Below, one piece after another: positions 60,748 to 64,000 of a stretch of DNA of 64,000 bases (within the stretch, counting starts at the first letter, position 1; every line of letters begins with the position of its first letter). The DNA is taken from positions 1-64,000 of the forward strand of contig NZ_JAHRGM010000016.1 in the NCBI RefSeq assembly GCF_019097845.1. Reading direction: 5' to 3'. Source of the DNA: Sphingobium sp. AS12. GTDB lineage: Bacteria; Pseudomonadota; Alphaproteobacteria; Sphingomonadales; Sphingomonadaceae. A program made the translations under genes and the position numbers. Under the pieces are notes generated by a model. It ran no database searches. It was not told the DNA's origin and saw nothing but the letters and a program-made list of their open reading frames with translations.

Positions 60748-60757
60748 TGGTCGCGCG

Positions 60758-61963
60758 CTATTCGTGGCGCAGGGCGTCGATGGGGTTGAGCGCGGCGGCG
60801 CGGCGGGCGGGGAAATAGCCGAACACGACGCCGATGACGGCGGAAAAGACGAAGGCGATCAGATTGACCTTCAGGTCGAAGATAAAAGGCACCTGCATCA
60901 GCGGGGCTATGGCCCAGGAGGCGACGAGGGCGATCAGCAGGCCGATCACCCCGCCCAGGCAGGATAGCACGATCGCTTCTACCAGAAATTGCATCAACAC
61001 TTCGCCCGCGACCGCGCCGATGGCGAGGCGGATGCCGATCTCGCGCGTGCGTTCGGTCACCGACACCAGCATGATGTTCATGATGCCGATGCCGCCGACC
61101 AGCAGGGATATGGCCGCGACCGCACCGACGATTTGCGTGAGGATAGTGGTCGTGCCGGTCAGCGTGTCGCTGATCTGTTTGGTATCGAACACGTTGAAAT
61201 TGTCTTCGCCCCCGGCCTTGATCTGGCGGCGTTCGCGCATCAGTTCTTCCAGGCTTTGCTGCACGGTCGACGTGTCATAGGCGTCGTCCACCGCGATCAT
61301 GATCTGGCTGATATCGCGATTGCCGGTAAAGCGGCGCTGGACGAATTTGATCGGCATGACGACGACATCGTCCTGATCGCCAAAGCCACCCTGACCCCGC
61401 GTCGCCAGCGCACCGATCACTTGGCAGGACACGCCCTTGATCCGCATCCGCTGGCCGATCGGGTCGCCGCCCTGGAACAGGTTGGTACGCACCGTATTGC
61501 CGATGATGCAGACCGGGCGACCGGCTTCTTCCTCTTCAGGCATGAACAGCCGACCGCTGGTGATTTTCCAGCTTTGCACTTCGAAATAGGCGGCGGTGGT
61601 GCCATAGACGGTGGTGGACCAGTTATTGCCTTCATAGATGGCGGTGCCGCTCGATTGCGCCATGGGGGCGACCGCGCGCACGCCGGTCAGCTGGTTTTCG
61701 ATCGCGGTCAGGTCCGCCGGTTTGAAATCAGGTGGGCGGGGGCCGCCGCCGCCACGGCCAAAGCCCTGACCGGGGCGCAGTTGCAGCACGTTTGCGCCGA
61801 GCGAACTAATCTGTTCGCGCACCGCTGCGGTCGCGCCATTGCCCAGCGTTACCATGGTAACGACCGCGGCAACACCGATGATGATCCCCAGTGTCGTCAG
61901 GAAACTGCGCAACTTGTGCCGGTTGATCGCACGAAAGGCGAGGATTATGGTCGTGCCTAGCAT
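60758..61963 (-). CDS. MacB-type ABC transporter permease
   Basis: The 401-residue protein has an N-terminal membrane helix (LTTLGIIIGVAAVVTMVTLGNGA), a large periplasmic MacB-PCD domain and three C-terminal helices with the FtsX motif SVTERTREIGIRLAIGA. A glycine-rich loop (GQGFGRGGGGPRPPD) lies near residue 70. With the ATPase and MacA-type adaptor encoded upstream it should form a tripartite exporter. ATG 61961-61963 is chosen, since the longer frame crosses repeat sequence. Confidence 0.93.
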   Translation of the reverse strand: MLGTTIILAFRAINRHKLRSFLTTLGIIIGVAAVVTMVTLGNGATAAVREQISSLGANVLQLRPGQGFGRGGGGPRPPDFKPADLTAIENQLTGVRAVAPMAQSSGTAIYEGNNWSTTVYGTTAAYFEVQSWKITSGRLFMPEEEEAGRPVCIIGNTVRTNLFQGGDPIGQRMRIKGVSCQVIGALATRGQGGFGDQDDVVVMPIKFVQRRFTGNRDISQIMIAVDDAYDTSTVQQSLEELMRERRQIKAGGEDNFNVFDTKQISDTLTGTTTILTQIVGAVAAISLLVGGIGIMNIMLVSVTERTREIGIRLAIGAVAGEVLMQFLVEAIVLSCLGGVIGLLIALVASWAIAPLMQVPFIFDLKVNLIAFVFSAVIGVVFGYFPARRAAALNPIDALRHE

Positions 61964-61967
61964 CTCG

Positions 61968-62156
61968 ATACTCCTCGCCCATTGGGGGAGAGGATAGCAG
62001 CGTTTGCCAGCTTGCTGGCTAGCATAGCTTGGAGAGGGGAACGCGTGCCGTCGATGGGGGGTGTCCCCCTCTTCCAACTGCGCCTAAGTTCGCTGCGCTC
62101 ACCAAGGCTCCGTATCCTTCTACCCCAAGGGGAGAAGGTTTGCGTTTGCATATCCT
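61968..62156. repeat. Large imperfect hairpin (CTCTCCCC family)
   Basis: CCCATTGGGGGAGAGGAT at the start is matched by ATCCTTCTACCCCAAGGGG at the end, with inner GGAGAGGGG / CCCCCTCTTCC pairing. It separates two genes of the macAB-type operon, as the similar unit at 25684-25853 does in the valine operon. Confidence 0.7.
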
Positions 62157-62858
<702 letters not shown>

Positions 62859-62863
62859 GGCGA

Positions 62864-64000
62864 TCAGGGCTTGGCCGTCACGGGGGCGGTTTCCGGCGGG
62901 GCGTCGCCTGAATTGCCGAGCTTGCCGACCGTCGCGGGCGTGCCGTCGGTCGCCGGGTTGCGCGGCGCGCTGTCCTTGCGCGGCGCGCGCTGGCCGCCGC
63001 CATTGCGCGTCTGATCCTCAGCGGGTGGCTCCTGGCCTGCCGCCAGTTGGCCGGTGATGACGCGCATTCCCGGTTTCAGATCACCGCCGGTGATGACGGT
63101 GCGCGATCCGTCACTGGCGCCAACGACGACCTGGATCGCCTTGGGCTTGCCGTCTTCCCCAACGACATAGACGGTCTGACTGCTGCCCGCGCCGAAGCTG
63201 ACTTCGCGGGCGGCGCGATTGCCGCGACGGCGGGGCATCAGCGTGCTGGTGATGCCGCCACCCTGGGCTGCGCCCGCGTTCGGCTTGAAGCGTAGCGCGG
63301 CGTTGGGGACGAGCAGCACGTCGCGCAATTCCTGCGTCACGATGTCCGCCGTCGCGGTCATGCCGGGACGCAGGGTTTCATCGCCATTATTGACGGTCAG
63401 CACGGCGGTATAGGCGACCACGGTGCCGGACGAGCTGCTGGTGGCGCTGGTCGTGGAAGAGGAAGATGTGCTGGCGCTGTTAGAGCCGACATTGACCCGC
63501 GTGACCTTCGCCGGGAAGCTGCGACCGGGGAAGGCATCGACGGCGAAGGTGGCGCTCTGGCCTTCCTTGACCTGTCCGACATCGGCCTCGTCCACCGACA
63601 CCTCAACCTCCATCTGGGTCAGGTCTTCGGCCAGCGTGAAGAGGACCGGGGCGTTGAGGGAGGCCGCGACGGTCTGGCCCGGCTCGATATCGCGCGAGAG
63701 GACGACGCCGTTCACCGGCGACACGATCTGCGCGATGGTCAGGTTTGTCTGGGCAGAGGACAACTGCGCGCGGGATACGTCCACCTGCGCCTGTGCCGAC
63801 CGCAGCGAAGCAACGGCGCCTTCATAATTGGCGCGGGCCGAATCGATCTCGGTCTTGGCTGGCACCTTGCCACCCGACAGCTGGAACACGTTAAGCTGCC
63901 GGTCGAGCGTCGCCTTGGCCAGCGCGACCTGCGCCTGTGCCTGCGCAACCTGCGCCTGCGACGCCGACACCTGCGCCCGGTTCTGATTCACCGTATCGAC
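62864..64000 (-). CDS. MacA-type periplasmic adaptor subunit, 5' end outside the window
   Basis: The visible 378 residues lack the N-terminus; the frame is open to the window edge, and a GTG at 63989-63991 is not the true start. A coiled-coil hairpin rich in AQ repeats (ASQAQVAQAQAQVALAKATL) is followed by a lipoyl-like and beta-barrel region (GVVLSRDIEPGQTVAASLNAPVLFTLAEDL, VSVDEADVGQVKEGQSATFAVDAFPG) and a C-terminal Pro/Asn-rich tail. It bridges the inner-membrane exporter to an outer-membrane channel. A Ser/Thr-rich loop lies near the barrel. Confidence 0.9.
   Translation of the reverse strand, partial: VDTVNQNRAQVSASQAQVAQAQAQVALAKATLDRQLNVFQLSGGKVPAKTEIDSARANYEGAVASLRSAQAQVDVSRAQLSSAQTNLTIAQIVSPVNGVVLSRDIEPGQTVAASLNAPVLFTLAEDLTQMEVEVSVDEADVGQVKEGQSATFAVDAFPGRSFPAKVTRVNVGSNSASTSSSSTTSATSSSSGTVVAYTAVLTVNNGDETLRPGMTATADIVTQELRDVLLVPNAALRFKPNAGAAQGGGITSTLMPRRRGNRAAREVSFGAGSSQTVYVVGEDGKPKAIQVVVGASDGSRTVITGGDLKPGMRVITGQLAAGQEPPAEDQTRNGGGQRAPRKDSAPRNPATDGTPATVGKLGNSGDAPPETAPVTAKP

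Overview
The window looks like a chromosomal segment of a sphingomonad (Alphaproteobacteria, Sphingobium/Sphingomonas type). It has high GC, CcrM with a GANTC-rich promoter, UrcA, a large TonB receptor, alphaproteobacterial SOS and EcfG-type promoter motifs, a two-part PntA plus aa3 oxidase subunit IV, and many sphingomonad-type intergenic palindromes. No rRNA, tRNA, CRISPR or prophage was seen. All family calls come from motif reading without database searches.

Layout. 0-1.3 kb: the end of an IS630-like insertion sequence and an AT-richer J-domain gene that it truncated. 1.3-9 kb: uvrA with an SOS box and a palindromic repeat inserted in its reading frame, urcA, a LytTR/LytS two-component pair, and small stress-type genes behind an EcfG-like promoter. 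9-17 kb: pgl, ybaK-like, galE, a thiolase-fadJ beta-oxidation operon, an MFS exporter and a MobA-like nucleotidyltransferase. 17-24 kb: folE with a FolM-like reductase, enoyl-CoA hydratase, and a TonB receptor coupled to a dipeptidase. 23.5-29 kb: a valine catabolic cluster (mmsA, acyl-CoA dehydrogenase, 3-hydroxyisobutyryl-CoA hydrolase, mmsB) with a divergent LysR gene, split by a GIY-YIG gene bracketed by 40-bp inverted repeats. 30-36 kb: a methyltransferase, a YadGH-like ABC exporter, MATE, DUF808, and a second EcfG-type small-gene cassette. 36-46 kb: ArsR, ccrM, folP, a lipoprotein, an NtrC-type regulator, aa3 subunit IV with pntAA-pntAB-pntB, and a racemase-like protein. 46-54 kb: a Flp/Tad pilus cluster (cpaA-B-C-D-E, tadB, tadC) with no cpaF ATPase and no pilin gene. 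54-64 kb: hydrolase, FAD oxidoreductase, yegP-like, rpsF-rpsR-rplI, gntP-like, a BLUF photoreceptor, small exported proteins, and macB/macA-type export genes running off the right edge.

The most distinctive layer is the repeats. At least two long-hairpin families share CCGTTCG/CGAACGG ends and sit in gaps between genes; one copy lies inside uvrA as exactly 27 codons. A separate palindrome family occurs as an inverted pair around a GIY-YIG nuclease gene (27.0-27.4 kb) and as a gene-less pair (35.5 kb). This resembles the autonomous/non-autonomous relationship of REP-RAYT systems, but with a GIY-YIG protein; it is the best candidate here for an undescribed mobile system. The second notable signal is a duplicated two-gene cassette (an ASDPP-motif peptide plus an IER-type small protein), each copy preceded by a GGAAC-N16/17-CGTT promoter.
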